From Pseudomonadota bacterium (GTDB taxonomy: Bacteria > Pseudomonadota > Alphaproteobacteria > Rhizobiales > Beijerinckiaceae), in NCBI GenBank assembly GCA_021813805.1, contig JAKAJL010000002.1, positions 62,001-126,000 of the forward strand: a stretch of DNA of 64,000 nt. Direction: 5' to 3'. Position 1 is the first letter of the stretch. Every line of letters begins with the position of its first letter. Shown here piece after piece: positions 26,693 to 35,093 of the stretch. A program made the translations under genes and the position numbers. Under the pieces are notes generated by a model. The model had not been told where the DNA came from. It worked only from the letters and a program-made list of their open reading frames with translations, and did not search any database.

Positions 26693-27670
26693 ATGACGCG
26701 ATCGATCAGCCCTTCGTCCTTGCCGAACGCTCGTCCCGTGCCGGGTCATGTCGCCCGCGCAACGGATTTCGGCGCCAATCGCGACAAGGCGTTGCCGCTG
26801 CCGCTCGAGTTTCTGATCAAGCCGCGCCAAACCTTGGACGTCCGTTTCGATTCCGCGACCAAGACAGTCTGGTGTTCGATGCGGCACGAGAACAGCGTGA
26901 GTTGGACTCTGCCCCTGCTGCGCGAGCTCAACACGCTCAACGGCGATATTCGCGCGCTTTACGCCGGCGCCAGTTTCGATGACCCCCCGATCAGGTTTTT
27001 CGTCGGCGGCTCCCTGCGTCCCGGCGTGTTCAACATGGGCGGGGACCTGTCCTTCTTCCTCGATCGCGTCCGGGCGCGGGACGCGGAGGGGCTGCGGGCT
27101 TACGCCTATGCCTGCGTCGAGGCGATCTACAACAATTACAATGGTTTCGATTCGCCGGTGGTGACCGTCGCCCTGCTGGAAGGCGACGCCTTGGGCGGGG
27201 GGCTGGAGGCGGCGCTGAGCTGCCAATATGTCATCGCCGAGCGCGGGGTCAATCTCGGCTTCCCCGAGGCGCTGTTCCACACTTTTCCCGGCATGGGCGC
27301 CTATAGCCTGGTGTCGCGGCGCCTCGACGCGTCACGCGCGGAAAAACTGATTCTGGGCGGGCGCGTATACAAGTCCGAGGATTTCCACGAGATGGGTCTG
27401 GTCGACGTCCTGGTTGAAAAGGGCGAGGGGCGCGCGCGCGTGGACGCCTTCATCGAAGAGAACTCCCGGCGCCATGGCTTGCTCGGGGCGATGGGCAAGG
27501 TGCGCCGCCGCGTCGCGCCGCTCACGCTGGGGGAGCTGCGGGACATCACCGACATCTGGGTCGCATCAGTGATGGGACTCGCGCCGATCAATCTGCGCAA
27601 GATGGAAATGCTGGCCTTGTCGCAGGACCGGCTGTTCAGGCAAACCGCGAGCGAGAGATTCGCGCCGTGA
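26693..27670 (+). CDS. RpfF-like DSF synthase (crotonase superfamily)
   Basis: A 325-residue crotonase-fold protein. RpfF makes cis-2-unsaturated fatty acid signals (DSF family) from acyl-ACP using two glutamates 20 residues apart (Glu141 and Glu161 in the Xanthomonas enzyme). Here Glu172 (GGGLEAALS) and Glu192 (GFPEALF) have the same spacing, and the RpfF-type motifs FNMGGDLSFF and HTFPGMGAYSL are present. The N-terminus carries about 30 extra residues. No rpfC/rpfG or RpfR-type receptor gene is adjacent. It is preceded by a 167-base AT-rich gap. The alternative is a generic enoyl-CoA hydratase, but the motif set favours DSF synthase. Confidence 0.8.
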   Translation: MTRSISPSSLPNARPVPGHVARATDFGANRDKALPLPLEFLIKPRQTLDVRFDSATKTVWCSMRHENSVSWTLPLLRELNTLNGDIRALYAGASFDDPPIRFFVGGSLRPGVFNMGGDLSFFLDRVRARDAEGLRAYAYACVEAIYNNYNGFDSPVVTVALLEGDALGGGLEAALSCQYVIAERGVNLGFPEALFHTFPGMGAYSLVSRRLDASRAEKLILGGRVYKSEDFHEMGLVDVLVEKGEGRARVDAFIEENSRRHGLLGAMGKVRRRVAPLTLGELRDITDIWVASVMGLAPINLRKMEMLALSQDRLFRQTASERFAP

Positions 27671-27731
27671 GGCTCATCGCTTGTTCCGGGTCGCCGACGT
27701 CTGGAGGGTAAAAGCCGGAGCCTTTCGCACG

Positions 27732-27768
27732 AAAAAGCCTTCCGCGACTGACCGGATCGCGGAAGGCT
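27732..27768 (-). terminator. Rho-independent terminator on minus
   Basis: AGCCTTCCGCGA (27736-27747), 9-base loop, TCGCGGAAGGCT (27757-27768): a perfect 12-bp stem. On the minus strand it runs into TTTTT (27736-27732), so it ends a minus transcript, supporting a small unit upstream of it. It could also serve the convergent RpfF-like gene. Confidence 0.8.
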
Positions 27769-27796
27769 CTGCGCGTGTCGCCCGAGAGGCTAGAAG

Positions 27797-27863
27797 GGCC
27801 CGGAGCGCGGGAGCGAGGAGGGAAGGAGGAAGGAGCTTTCCCCCGCTCCCGCGCGTCCGGGCC
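27797..27863 (-). ncRNA. Candidate 3' hairpin RNA with CCUCC-rich loop
   Basis: GGCCCGGAGCGCGGGAGCG (27797-27815) pairs with 27844-27863 (one bulged base), a stem of about 19 bp. Read on minus, the 28-base loop is pyrimidine-rich and carries repeated CUCC/CCUCC, the complement of Shine-Dalgarno sequences. It sits between a tiny ORF and a terminator. This layout resembles cuckoo/CcsR-type sRNAs of alphaproteobacteria, but homology is not shown. Confidence 0.4.
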
Positions 27864-27919
27864 GGGACGATCGGCGGCCCGGCGCCGCCCCCATACGGCG
27901 CCGGCGAACCCGGCAAAAT

Positions 27920-28003
27920 TTACCAGCAGATCGCAAGAATTCCCGCGATGAAAGCGAGGGCGGAGAAAACAGACGCGATTTCAGCCTTGAGCATGGTCGT
28001 CAT
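27920..28003 (-). CDS. Tiny single-helix membrane protein (27 aa)
   Basis: The frame reads MTTMLKAEIASVFSALAFIAGILAICW and then TAA: a short polar start followed by one membrane helix of about 18 residues. GGGGGG lies 6-12 bases before the ATG as a possible ribosome site. A minus-strand terminator downstream supports that this strand is transcribed. It is too small for most gene finders. I do not recognise a family; size and form are like regulatory subunits of membrane complexes, which is only an analogy. A second ATG (codon 4) is possible. Confidence 0.45.
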   Translation of the reverse strand: MTTMLKAEIASVFSALAFIAGILAICW

Positions 28004-28106
28004 GGTTGGCCCCCCACAAGATCACGATGTCATTCACTGCAAGACTTCAATCGCGCTATCCTCGATTTCGATCCTGCGATGATGAACAGAGTGTAAATTT
28101 GATCAC

Positions 28107-28118
28107 TTGTTCGAACAA
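28107..28118. promoter_or_regulatory. 12-base palindrome, possible operator
   Basis: TTGTTCGAACAA is a perfect palindrome, about 104 bases upstream of the 27-codon ORF (minus) and about 150 bases upstream of tetR (plus), so it may control either. It does not fit the alphaproteobacterial LexA pattern (GAAC-N7-GAAC or GTTC-N7-GTTC). Confidence 0.35.
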
Positions 28119-28269
28119 TTCCAAATGACGGGCAGTCGCGCCCGAACTCTGGGCATTCTTGCGATTTTTGCCCAAGCGGAAGGCGCCCGCGTGTTTCCCG
28201 TCGCGCAGGCGTTGAAACGCGGCGCGTCTCGGCGCTTTAATGGCGTGTGGAGTCGGGCAGGGGACGAGC

Positions 28270-28935
28270 ATGGGCGCCGAGGGCGGCTTTTGCAGGCGGC
28301 GCGCCGAAAAAGGGCGAAGCTATCATCACGGTCGATTGCGCGAGGCGCTGCTCGCGGCCGCCCGCGCCCTGATCTCCGAGCGCGGTCCAGCCGGTTTCAC
28401 TCTCGCGGAGGCCGCCAAAAGGGTCGGCGTCACCGGCGCCGCGCCCTATCGCCATTTCGCCGACCGCGACGCCCTGATCGCCGAACTGGCGAAGGACGGT
28501 TTCGGACATTTCAACGAGAAGCTGTCGCGCGCCTGGGACGGCGGCCGGCCCGACGCCGTTTCCGCTCTGCGCCGGCGCGGCGCGGCCTATCTCGCTTTCG
28601 CGCGGGAGGAGCCCGGCCTCTACAAGGCGATGTTCGGCGACGCCGGGGCGCTGGCGCGTCAAAGCGGCGACAGGGCCGGCCAGACCGCCTTCGACGATCT
28701 GCTGCGCACCACAGTCGCCGTGCTGCGCCAGTTTCATGCGCCGGAGCAGGGGGCCCGCGCGCTGGCGCTGCAGATCTGGGCGACGACCCATGGAATCGCC
28801 GACCTCATGCTTGCAGGCCATTTCGGCGAAAGCCTCGATCAGCCGCAGGCGCTGCTCGAAGACTCGGTCTCGGCGCTGATCGAGGGCGCTGTGCGCAAGG
28901 CTCTGGGCGTCGCCCCGATCATGCCGCCGCCGTGA
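28270..28935 (+). CDS. TetR-family regulator with WHG C-terminal domain
   Basis: A 221-residue repressor-type protein. The N-terminal HTH is typical: RSYHHGRLREALLAAARALI, GFTLAEAAKRVGVTGAAPYRHFADRDALIAELA. The C-terminal helices carry the WHG-like IWATTHGIADL segment of the TetR_C_33 group. I prefer the ATG at 28270, which has GGGGA upstream, over the in-frame ATG at 28240, which has none. Ligand and targets are unknown; a palindrome just downstream (28974-28998) is a candidate operator. Confidence 0.88.
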   Translation: MGAEGGFCRRRAEKGRSYHHGRLREALLAAARALISERGPAGFTLAEAAKRVGVTGAAPYRHFADRDALIAELAKDGFGHFNEKLSRAWDGGRPDAVSALRRRGAAYLAFAREEPGLYKAMFGDAGALARQSGDRAGQTAFDDLLRTTVAVLRQFHAPEQGARALALQIWATTHGIADLMLAGHFGESLDQPQALLEDSVSALIEGAVRKALGVAPIMPPP

Positions 28936-28973
28936 TCGCGAAAATTTGCATTCGCGCCTCTGGCGCGCCACGC

Positions 28974-28998
28974 ATGTAAATGTATATAACATTCACAT
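28974..28998. promoter_or_regulatory. Inverted repeat, candidate TetR operator
   Basis: ATGTAAATGT-ATATA-ACATTCACAT: 10-base arms with one mismatch and a 5-base centre, 39 bases after tetR and 99 bases before the DUF2852 gene. Form and length fit TetR-family operators, so the neighbouring TetR may control the DUF2852 gene; this is inference. Confidence 0.5.
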
Positions 28999-29096
28999 CG
29001 CTCGCCGCGTCGGCTGGTATGGTGCGAATTCCTGCGGACTTCTTGTTGCGCCGGCGTTTTCGCCGATCTCGAAGCGATCTTGTGGAAACTGTATGA

Positions 29097-29609
29097 ATGG
29101 AGCCTCTCATGGGTTGTTCACATCATCATGTTGGCGCGATCGACGGCCATCGCCGCTGCCTGCGCTGGAAGCCGATGGAAATCGCGGCGATCGTCCTCGG
29201 CTTCGTCGTCTTCTGGCCGATCGGGCTCGCCTTGCTGGGCTGGAAGGTCTACCAGAGCAAAACCCGCTACCGGGGCGATTTCGGCGATTTCGCCCGGGAA
29301 AAATGGGGCGAATTCGAAAGGCGCAGCGGACTTGGCGGCGCATTCGGCGGCATGTCGCGCGATTTCGCCGGCGGCTGGCGTACGAGCGGCAATGCGGCCT
29401 TCGACGAATGGCGCAAGGCGGAGTTGGAGCGGCTTGAGGAAGAACGCCGCAGGATCCACGAGGCGGAACAGGCTTTCTACGATTATCTCGAAGGGCTGCG
29501 CCGCGCCAAGGATCGCGAGGATTTCGAGCGCTTCATGGCGAGCCGCGCGACGCGGACGCCCGAAAATCGCGCGCCAGAAAATCGTGCGTCTGGCGCCGGA
29601 AACGCCTGA
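29097..29609 (+). CDS. DUF2852 membrane protein
   Basis: A 170-residue protein with a short His-rich start (MGCSHHHVG), one membrane helix (MEIAAIVLGFVVFWPIGLALLGWKVYQSK, the DUF2852 signature), and a cytoplasmic helical tail with a strong coiled-coil segment (LERLEEERRRIHEAEQAFYDYLEGLRR). DUF2852 is widespread in alphaproteobacteria, without function. The start may be 29097 or the ATG at 29109. A palindrome lies in its upstream region. Confidence 0.85.
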   Translation: MEPLMGCSHHHVGAIDGHRRCLRWKPMEIAAIVLGFVVFWPIGLALLGWKVYQSKTRYRGDFGDFAREKWGEFERRSGLGGAFGGMSRDFAGGWRTSGNAAFDEWRKAELERLEEERRRIHEAEQAFYDYLEGLRRAKDREDFERFMASRATRTPENRAPENRASGAGNA

Positions 29610-29755
29610 TCGGCGACCGGCGCCGTGAAAAGCGGCCGCGATATGAAGGGCTCGGGGACGGATGGGCGTCATCTTCAGGTTACGGTTCAAAGAATTTTAG
29701 CCGTTAACCATCTTGCTTGAGGGGAGATTAACGCTGGCGCCGCAGGAATCGCGCC

Positions 29756-30748
29756 ATGGCGCGTCGCGGTTTATCTCTCTTCCTGCTCGTCGTCGGGCTC
29801 GCCGGCCTTGCCGGCTGCTCGAAATTCGGGAGCGCCCAGCGCCCGGCCTGGCGCAAGCAGGCCGAAGAAGCCTGTTTCGCCCGCCGTCTCGTCGCTCTCA
29901 GCCCCTATGTCCAGCCGGCGTCCCATGACATCGACGGCCCTTCGATATGCGGACTGACCCGGCCGCTGAAGGTGACGGCGCTGCAGAACGGCGCTGTGAT
30001 GTTCAACTCGACCCAGACGCTCGACTGTTCGATGGTGGCGGAGCTGAACGACTGGCTGGCCACGGTGGTCCAGCCCACGGCTCTGGCGCGCTTTGGCCAG
30101 AATGTCGTCGAGATCGACTCGATGGGCTCGTACAATTGCCGATCGATCAATCACCAGTTCGGGGCGCGGCTGTCCGAGCATTCCTTCGGCAACGCCATCG
30201 ACATCGGCGGCTATCGCCTCGCCGACGGCCGCAGGATTACCTATGTCCATGACTGGACCCGCGGCGATCCGCAGACCCAGGCCTTCCTGCGCGATCTCCA
30301 CGGCGGCGCCTGCGACCGATTCACCACCGTGCTGAGCCCCGGCGCCAATCCGTTCCATTACAATCACATGCACGTCGATTTGGCGATGCACGGCATGCGC
30401 TCGACCGGCCCGCGCCATGTCTGCCGTCCCGCGCCTCGGAACACGATCGCGCCCCAACCCCATGACAATCTGCCCGAGACGCCGGATTTCGACGACGATC
30501 TCGACATCGCCCAAGCCGGCGCGCCGCCCGCGCGCCCGGCTCTCGCGACCAGCGGCCAGAGCGTCGCGGTCGCCGCCGCGCCCGACATGATCCGCCGGCC
30601 GCCGCCGCGCCCGCCCCAGCCGCTGACCCTCCACGCCGAATTGCGCTCCGCCGACAACTTGCCGCCACGCCGCCAGCCGCGCGGCGCCATGCGCGAGGAC
30701 GGCGCCTATGCGCCCGAGGGCGCGCCGTCCGATTTCGATTTGCATTAG
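29756..30748 (+). CDS. Extensin-like lipoprotein (LAS-type peptidase fold)
   Basis: A 330-residue lipoprotein: signal peptide with lipobox LAGC (Cys21), then an Extensin_C-like domain. The metal-binding residues of the LAS (D-Ala-D-Ala carboxypeptidase VanY-like) fold are visible in SEHSFGNAIDIGGY (His and Asp) and NHMHVDL (His). Cysteines in GPSICGL, TLDCSM, YNCRS and GACDRF are conserved in the family. The C-terminus is a Pro/Arg-rich disordered tail. It probably acts on peptidoglycan in the periplasm. Confidence 0.88.
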   Translation: MARRGLSLFLLVVGLAGLAGCSKFGSAQRPAWRKQAEEACFARRLVALSPYVQPASHDIDGPSICGLTRPLKVTALQNGAVMFNSTQTLDCSMVAELNDWLATVVQPTALARFGQNVVEIDSMGSYNCRSINHQFGARLSEHSFGNAIDIGGYRLADGRRITYVHDWTRGDPQTQAFLRDLHGGACDRFTTVLSPGANPFHYNHMHVDLAMHGMRSTGPRHVCRPAPRNTIAPQPHDNLPETPDFDDDLDIAQAGAPPARPALATSGQSVAVAAAPDMIRRPPPRPPQPLTLHAELRSADNLPPRRQPRGAMREDGAYAPEGAPSDFDLH

Positions 30749-30919
30749 CGGAAGTCCGGAGCCCGGCGCGCGTAAACCTGGCGACAACCTTAACAGGCGT
30801 TCGGGCTTTCCCGGAATTCCGGTTAACAGCGTCGCGAGAACCGCCGCGTATAAGATGTTTCACAACAGCCGGAGGCCAGAGAATGCCCGCCCGATAAGCC
30901 AGTCAGGGACGAGTCCGAG

Positions 30920-31081
30920 ATGAAGAATTTCATGACGAGATTTGTGGATGACCGGTCCGGCGCCACCGCGGTCGAATACACATTGCTCGCCGTCATGATC
31001 GCATTGGCGATCATCGTCGGCCTGCAGAACTTCGGCAGCGCGCTGAACGGTGAGTTCAACGCGGTCGCCCGCGATTTCTGA
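30920..31081 (+). CDS. Flp-family type IVb pilin
   Basis: A 53-residue prepilin too short for usual length cut-offs. It reads MKNFMTRFVDDRSGATAVEY followed by the hydrophobic stretch TLLAVMIALAIIVGL and a short polar tail. The G-ATAVEY processing site (cleavage after Gly14, Glu at +5, Tyr at +6) is diagnostic of Flp pilins of Tad systems. No cpaB/tad genes, prepilin peptidase or secretin are adjacent, so it is an orphan here. No strong ribosome site stands out (weak GGGACGAG upstream). Confidence 0.9.
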   Translation: MKNFMTRFVDDRSGATAVEYTLLAVMIALAIIVGLQNFGSALNGEFNAVARDF

Positions 31082-31188
31082 AGGCGTCCCCCGCCGCCGT
31101 CGCGCCAAAAGCGGCGCTCCTGCCGGAAGACAGCTCTTGTTCCCGGGCGGTTCGTCGCGACGCCGCCAGATTGTGGATGATCGCGCGC

Positions 31189-31386
31189 TCAGTCTTCGTC
31201 GTCGAAATCCTCCTCGTCGTCGAACGCGATCAGAGCCAGGCAGACGACGGGAATGGTCGCGGCGCGCATGGCGTCGTCGTTTTCCGCATACCAGATTACG
31301 TCAACCTGATCCTTGGTCTGGCGGACGACGGTCATCGCGCGCCCGCCGGATTTCAATTGCACGACCTCGCCGGGTTTGAAGTCCAT
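31189..31386 (-). CDS. YodC-like DUF2158 protein
   Basis: A 65-residue protein with the DUF2158 pattern: FKPGEVVQLKSGGRAMTV followed by a strand with VDVIWY, which looks like a small beta-barrel. The last ten residues are almost all Asp/Glu. Function is unknown. It lies just downstream of hemF on the same strand (51 bases), so it may be read from the hemF-trmL transcript. Confidence 0.8.
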   Translation of the reverse strand: MDFKPGEVVQLKSGGRAMTVVRQTKDQVDVIWYAENDDAMRAATIPVVCLALIAFDDEEDFDDED

Positions 31387-31437
31387 GGCGTCCTCTTTGC
31401 TTCGGGCAGGGGAAGGGCGCGCCGAATCCAGCCGCCC

Positions 31438-32346
31438 TCACGGCCATTTCACAATGGGCGGCATGGATGACAAAATCGAGTCGATATTTCCGCCGGTTTT
31501 CAGACCGAAGATCGTGCCCCGGTCGTAGAGCAGATTGAATTCGACATAGCGGCCGCGCCGCACCAGTTGCTCCTCGCGCTGGGCGTTGGTCCATTCGCGG
31601 GCCATGTTGGCCTCGACCAGCCGCGGATAAATGTCGAGAAAGGTCTCGCCCACCGAGCGGGTAAAAGCGAAGGCCGGCTCGAAGGCGTCGCCGCCGGCTT
31701 CGAGATGATCGTAGAAAATGCCGCCGATCCCGCGCGGCTCGTTGCGGTGCTTGAGGAAGAAATAATCGTCGCACCAGGCCTTGAGGCGCGGATAGTCGGC
31801 GACCGAGTGGCCTTCGCAGGCCTTCTCCATCGCGGCGTGGAAGGCGATCGAATCGGGGTCGTCCTGGGTGCGGCGCGCGTCGAGAACGGGGGTAAGGTCG
31901 GCTCCGCCGCCGAACCAGGCGCGCGTAGTGACCACCATTCGCGTGTTCATGTGGACGGCCGGAACATTCGGACTCCAGGGATGCGCGATGAGGGAAATCC
32001 CCGCCGCCCAAAAGCGCGGGTCGGTCTCGGCGCCGGGAATCTGCCGGGCGAATTCGGGCGCGAAAGTTCCATGGACGGCGGAGCAATGGACGCCAGCCTT
32101 TTCGAACAGCCGACCCTTGAGCAGGCCCATCCGGCCGCCGCCGCCGGGTGCGCCGTCGTGGTTGGCCCGCTCCCACGGCGTCAGGGCGAAGCGCCCCGGT
32201 TCCGCGCCGGGTTCGGCGAAGGCGGCGTCCTCGCGCCGCTCAAGAGCCTCGAAAGCCGAGACGATCCGTCCCTGGAGCGAATCGAACCATTCCACCGCCG
32301 CGCGCTTGCGCACGTCCAGAATCGTGTCGTGCAAGGGTTCCGTCAC
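31438..32346 (-). CDS. hemF: Oxygen-dependent coproporphyrinogen III oxidase
   Basis: A 302-residue HemF. It oxidatively decarboxylates coproporphyrinogen III to protoporphyrinogen IX with O2, in the cytoplasm. Conserved segments are visible: [23 protein letters not shown]-like [23 protein letters not shown], and the C-terminal [18 protein letters not shown]. The start overlaps the stop of trmL (ATGA). Its presence shows aerobic heme synthesis, supplying the cytochromes encoded nearby. Confidence 0.95.
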   Translation of the reverse strand: MTEPLHDTILDVRKRAAVEWFDSLQGRIVSAFEALERREDAAFAEPGAEPGRFALTPWERANHDGAPGGGGRMGLLKGRLFEKAGVHCSAVHGTFAPEFARQIPGAETDPRFWAAGISLIAHPWSPNVPAVHMNTRMVVTTRAWFGGGADLTPVLDARRTQDDPDSIAFHAAMEKACEGHSVADYPRLKAWCDDYFFLKHRNEPRGIGGIFYDHLEAGGDAFEPAFAFTRSVGETFLDIYPRLVEANMAREWTNAQREEQLVRRGRYVEFNLLYDRGTIFGLKTGGNIDSILSSMPPIVKWP

Positions 32347-32846
32347 GAAAACTCTCCTTCAGCCCCCTGTTCGGCGAATCCGCCGGTCTGGCGCAGAGCT
32401 TCCCCCAAAACCATGGCCGCCGCCACCGCGACATTGAGGGAACGCATTTTCGGCCGCATCGGGATGCGCAGGGCCGCATCCGCCGCCGCGTGGACTTCCT
32501 CCGGGACGCCCGCGGATTCGCGCCCGACCATGATGACGTCGCCGGGGCGAAAGGCGAAATCGACATAGGAGATCCCGCCGCGGGTCGAGAGCAGGACCAG
32601 CCTGCGGCGACTTGTCGCACGCCATTCGCCGAATGCGCGCCATGAGGCGTGGCGCGCCAGCCGGACATGGTCGAGATAGTCGAGCCCAGCGCGGCGGAAA
32701 TGGCGGTCGGAGGTCGGAAAGGCGGCCGGTTCGATCAAGGCGGCGTCCACGCCGAGGCAGGCGCAGAGGCGCAACATGGTTCCGGCGTTCTGCGGGATTT
32801 CCGGCTGGAAGAGGGCCAAAGTGAGCGAGAAGTCGGTCGAGGGCAT
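32343..32846 (-). CDS. trmL: tRNA (cytidine(34)-2'-O)-methyltransferase TrmL
   Basis: A 167-residue SPOUT-type methyltransferase modifying the wobble base of tRNA-Leu. Motifs: [23 protein letters not shown] at the start, [15 protein letters not shown] (motif II) and [27 protein letters not shown] (trefoil knot, motif III). I take the ATG at 32846, which gives the family start; the frame is open to 33002. It is the first gene of a two-gene unit with hemF and divergent from petA. Confidence 0.92.
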   Translation of the reverse strand: MPSTDFSLTLALFQPEIPQNAGTMLRLCACLGVDAALIEPAAFPTSDRHFRRAGLDYLDHVRLARHASWRAFGEWRATSRRRLVLLSTRGGISYVDFAFRPGDVIMVGRESAGVPEEVHAAADAALRIPMRPKMRSLNVAVAAAMVLGEALRQTGGFAEQGAEGEFS

Positions 32847-33265
32847 GAGACTCTTTGGCGCAGCGCCGGCGTGGGACGAGCGGCCTCGGGGACGAAGCCG
32901 GCCGTGAAGCCGCAAAACCAGAGTCCCCGCCGCGACGAACGGTTCTGAACGGGACGGCGCGGTGCGCTCCAGCGGGGCCGAACCGGCGAATTGGCCGCGC
33001 ATTCCCGGACCTTAACCATGACCTGGTCTATGGACAATAGGACGGAAAGGCGCCAAAAACGCGCCTGCATATCCGGGTCCGCATTCCGCCACATTGCGCC
33101 GCGCGCTCCTCACGCCCGGCGTGACGGGCAGTCCCGGTGAGGAAATTCATCGCCGCACGCCCGACGATTCGTTCGCCGGCGCGCGAAACCTACGGTTTTG
33201 ACCTTCTTCGCGGAGCGAAAAGTCCGCTCAACGGAGGCCAAGCCGCCAACGTACGGGGAAAGAAC
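32847..33265. other. Divergent promoter region, trmL / petA
   Basis: 419 bases between the divergent trmL and petA coding starts. No convincing gene is present. It must contain both promoters; I see no confident -35/-10 pair. An in-frame GTG at 33137 would extend petA into it, but the extension is unlike Rieske proteins. Confidence 0.5.
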
Positions 33266-33784
33266 TTGGCCAGCGCATCGACGGTCGAACCGACACGCAG
33301 AGACTTTCTTTTCATCGCCACCGGCGCGATGGCCGCCGTGGGCGCGGCCGCCGTGGTGTGGCCGCTGATTAACCAGATGAGCCCCGACGCCTCGACCCTG
33401 GCGATGGCTTCCACCGAGGTCGATATCGGCTCGATCCCGGTCGGCCAGATCGTCACCATCAAATGGCGCGGCAAGCCGGTGTTCATCAGCCACCGCAGCC
33501 CGAAAGAGATCGAAGAGGCGCAGAATGTCGATGTGGCGACCCTGCGCGATCCGCAGCCCGATTCGGCGCGGGTGAAAAAGCCGGAATGGCTGATCGTGAT
33601 CGGCGTCTGCACCCATCTCGGCTGCATTCCGCTCGGCCACCAGGGCGATTACAACGGCTGGTTCTGCCCCTGCCACGGTTCGGTCTACGACACCTCCGGC
33701 CGCATCCGCAAAGGTCCGGCGCCGCTCAATCTCGCGGTTCCGGAATACAGCTTCCTGACCGACACCAAAGTCAAAATCGGCTGA
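33266..33784 (+). CDS. petA: Rieske iron-sulfur subunit of cytochrome bc1
   Basis: The frame gives a 172-residue Rieske protein from a TTG start at 33266, with GGGGAAAG 5-12 bases upstream. TTG is chosen because length and N-terminus then match the family: a Tat-type anchor ([25 protein letters not shown]) at residues 9-34. The 2Fe-2S ligands are in CTHLGC and CPCHGS, both with Cys and His. A GTG at 33137 would add 43 basic residues. It is first of petABC; the complex passes electrons from quinol to cytochrome c in the inner membrane. Confidence 0.93.
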   Translation: MASASTVEPTRRDFLFIATGAMAAVGAAAVVWPLINQMSPDASTLAMASTEVDIGSIPVGQIVTIKWRGKPVFISHRSPKEIEEAQNVDVATLRDPQPDSARVKKPEWLIVIGVCTHLGCIPLGHQGDYNGWFCPCHGSVYDTSGRIRKGPAPLNLAVPEYSFLTDTKVKIG

Positions 33785-33840
33785 TCCCGGCCTCGCCGAA
33801 CCCTTCCGCCTGTCCCAACGAATTTGCAAAGAGATTCCAG

Positions 33841-35067
33841 ATGCACGGACACTCGACTTTTGAGCCGAAGAACGGCTTCGTGAAATGGCTTGAGGCGCGC
33901 CTGCCGATTTTGAGCTTCTCGCACGAATCCTTCGTCGCCTATCCGACCCCGAAGAACCTCAACTACTGGTGGACCTTCGGCGCGATCCTCTCCTTCATGC
34001 TGGTCGCGCAGATCATCACCGGCGTGGTTCTGGCCATGCACTACACGCCGGAATCGACGATGGCCTTCGACTCGGTCGAAAAGATCATGCGCGACGTGAA
34101 CTGGGGCTGGATGCTGCGCTATGCCCATTCCAACGGCGCGTCCATGTTCTTCTTCGCCGTCTACATCCACATGTTCCGGGGCATCTACTACGGCTCCTAC
34201 AAGGCGCCGCGCGAGGTGCTGTGGATCCTCGGCGTGATCATCTTCCTGTTGATGATGGCCACCGGATTCATGGGCTATGTCCTCCCCTGGGGCCAGATGT
34301 CCTTCTGGGGCGCGACCGTCATCACCAATCTGTTCTCGGCGATCCCCTTCGTCGGCGACCAGATCACCGTCTGGCTGTGGGGCGGCTATTCGGTCGGCAA
34401 TCCGACGCTCAACCGCTTCTTCTCGCTGCACTATCTACTGCCCTTCGTGATCGCGGCGGTGGTGGGCCTGCATGTCTGGGCGCTCCATGTCGTCGGTCAA
34501 AACAATCCCGACGGCGTCGACATCAAGGATGTCAAGAAGGACAGCGTGCCCTTCACGCCCCATGCGACGATGAAGGATTCGCTTGGCATCGCGGTGTTCC
34601 TGCTGCTCTACGCCTGGTTCATCTTCTTCGTGCCGAACTATCTCGGCGACGCCGACAACTACATTCCGGCCAACCCGATGAAGACGCCGCCACATATCGT
34701 TCCGGAATGGTATTTCCTGCCGTTCTACGCGATCCTGCGCTCGATCCCGAACAAACTCGCCGGCGTCGTCGCCATGTTCGCGGCGATCGCCCTGCTGGCC
34801 TTCTTGCCCTGGCTCGACACGTCCAAGGTCCGCTCGGGCAAATATCGCCCGCTGTTCAAGATCTTCTTCTGGATCTTCGCGGCGACGGCGATCGGCCTTG
34901 GCTATCTCGGCGCCATGCCTCCGGAGGGCGGCTATGTCCTGGCCGCGCGCCTGCTGTCGGTGTCCTATTTCGCCTTCTTCCTTGTCATTCTGCCGGTGCT
35001 TGGCCTCGTCGAAAAGACCAAGCCGGTTCCCGCAACCATCGCCGACGCGGTTCTCGCCAAGCACTGA
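33841..35067 (+). CDS. petB: Cytochrome b subunit of bc1 complex
   Basis: A 408-residue polytopic membrane protein. Helix B has [13 protein letters not shown] and helix [22 protein letters not shown], giving the four heme-binding histidines; the Qo-site PEWY motif is in [17 protein letters not shown]. Eight helices are expected. It starts 56 bases after petA and 26 bases before petC. The bc1 complex couples quinol oxidation to proton transfer. Confidence 0.97.
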   Translation: MHGHSTFEPKNGFVKWLEARLPILSFSHESFVAYPTPKNLNYWWTFGAILSFMLVAQIITGVVLAMHYTPESTMAFDSVEKIMRDVNWGWMLRYAHSNGASMFFFAVYIHMFRGIYYGSYKAPREVLWILGVIIFLLMMATGFMGYVLPWGQMSFWGATVITNLFSAIPFVGDQITVWLWGGYSVGNPTLNRFFSLHYLLPFVIAAVVGLHVWALHVVGQNNPDGVDIKDVKKDSVPFTPHATMKDSLGIAVFLLLYAWFIFFVPNYLGDADNYIPANPMKTPPHIVPEWYFLPFYAILRSIPNKLAGVVAMFAAIALLAFLPWLDTSKVRSGKYRPLFKIFFWIFAATAIGLGYLGAMPPEGGYVLAARLLSVSYFAFFLVILPVLGLVEKTKPVPATIADAVLAKH

Positions 35068-35093
35068 ACGGCCGAATTCGAGGAACTCCAACA

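Larger units (their letters stand above)
27671..28269. other. Intergenic region with minus-strand small transcript
   Basis: This 599-base stretch between the RpfF-like gene and tetR has no ordinary gene on plus. On the minus strand it holds a 27-codon ORF (28003-27920), a bulged long hairpin (27863-27797) and a terminator (27768-27732), plus a 12-base palindrome TTGTTCGAACAA at 28107-28118. Confidence 0.6.
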
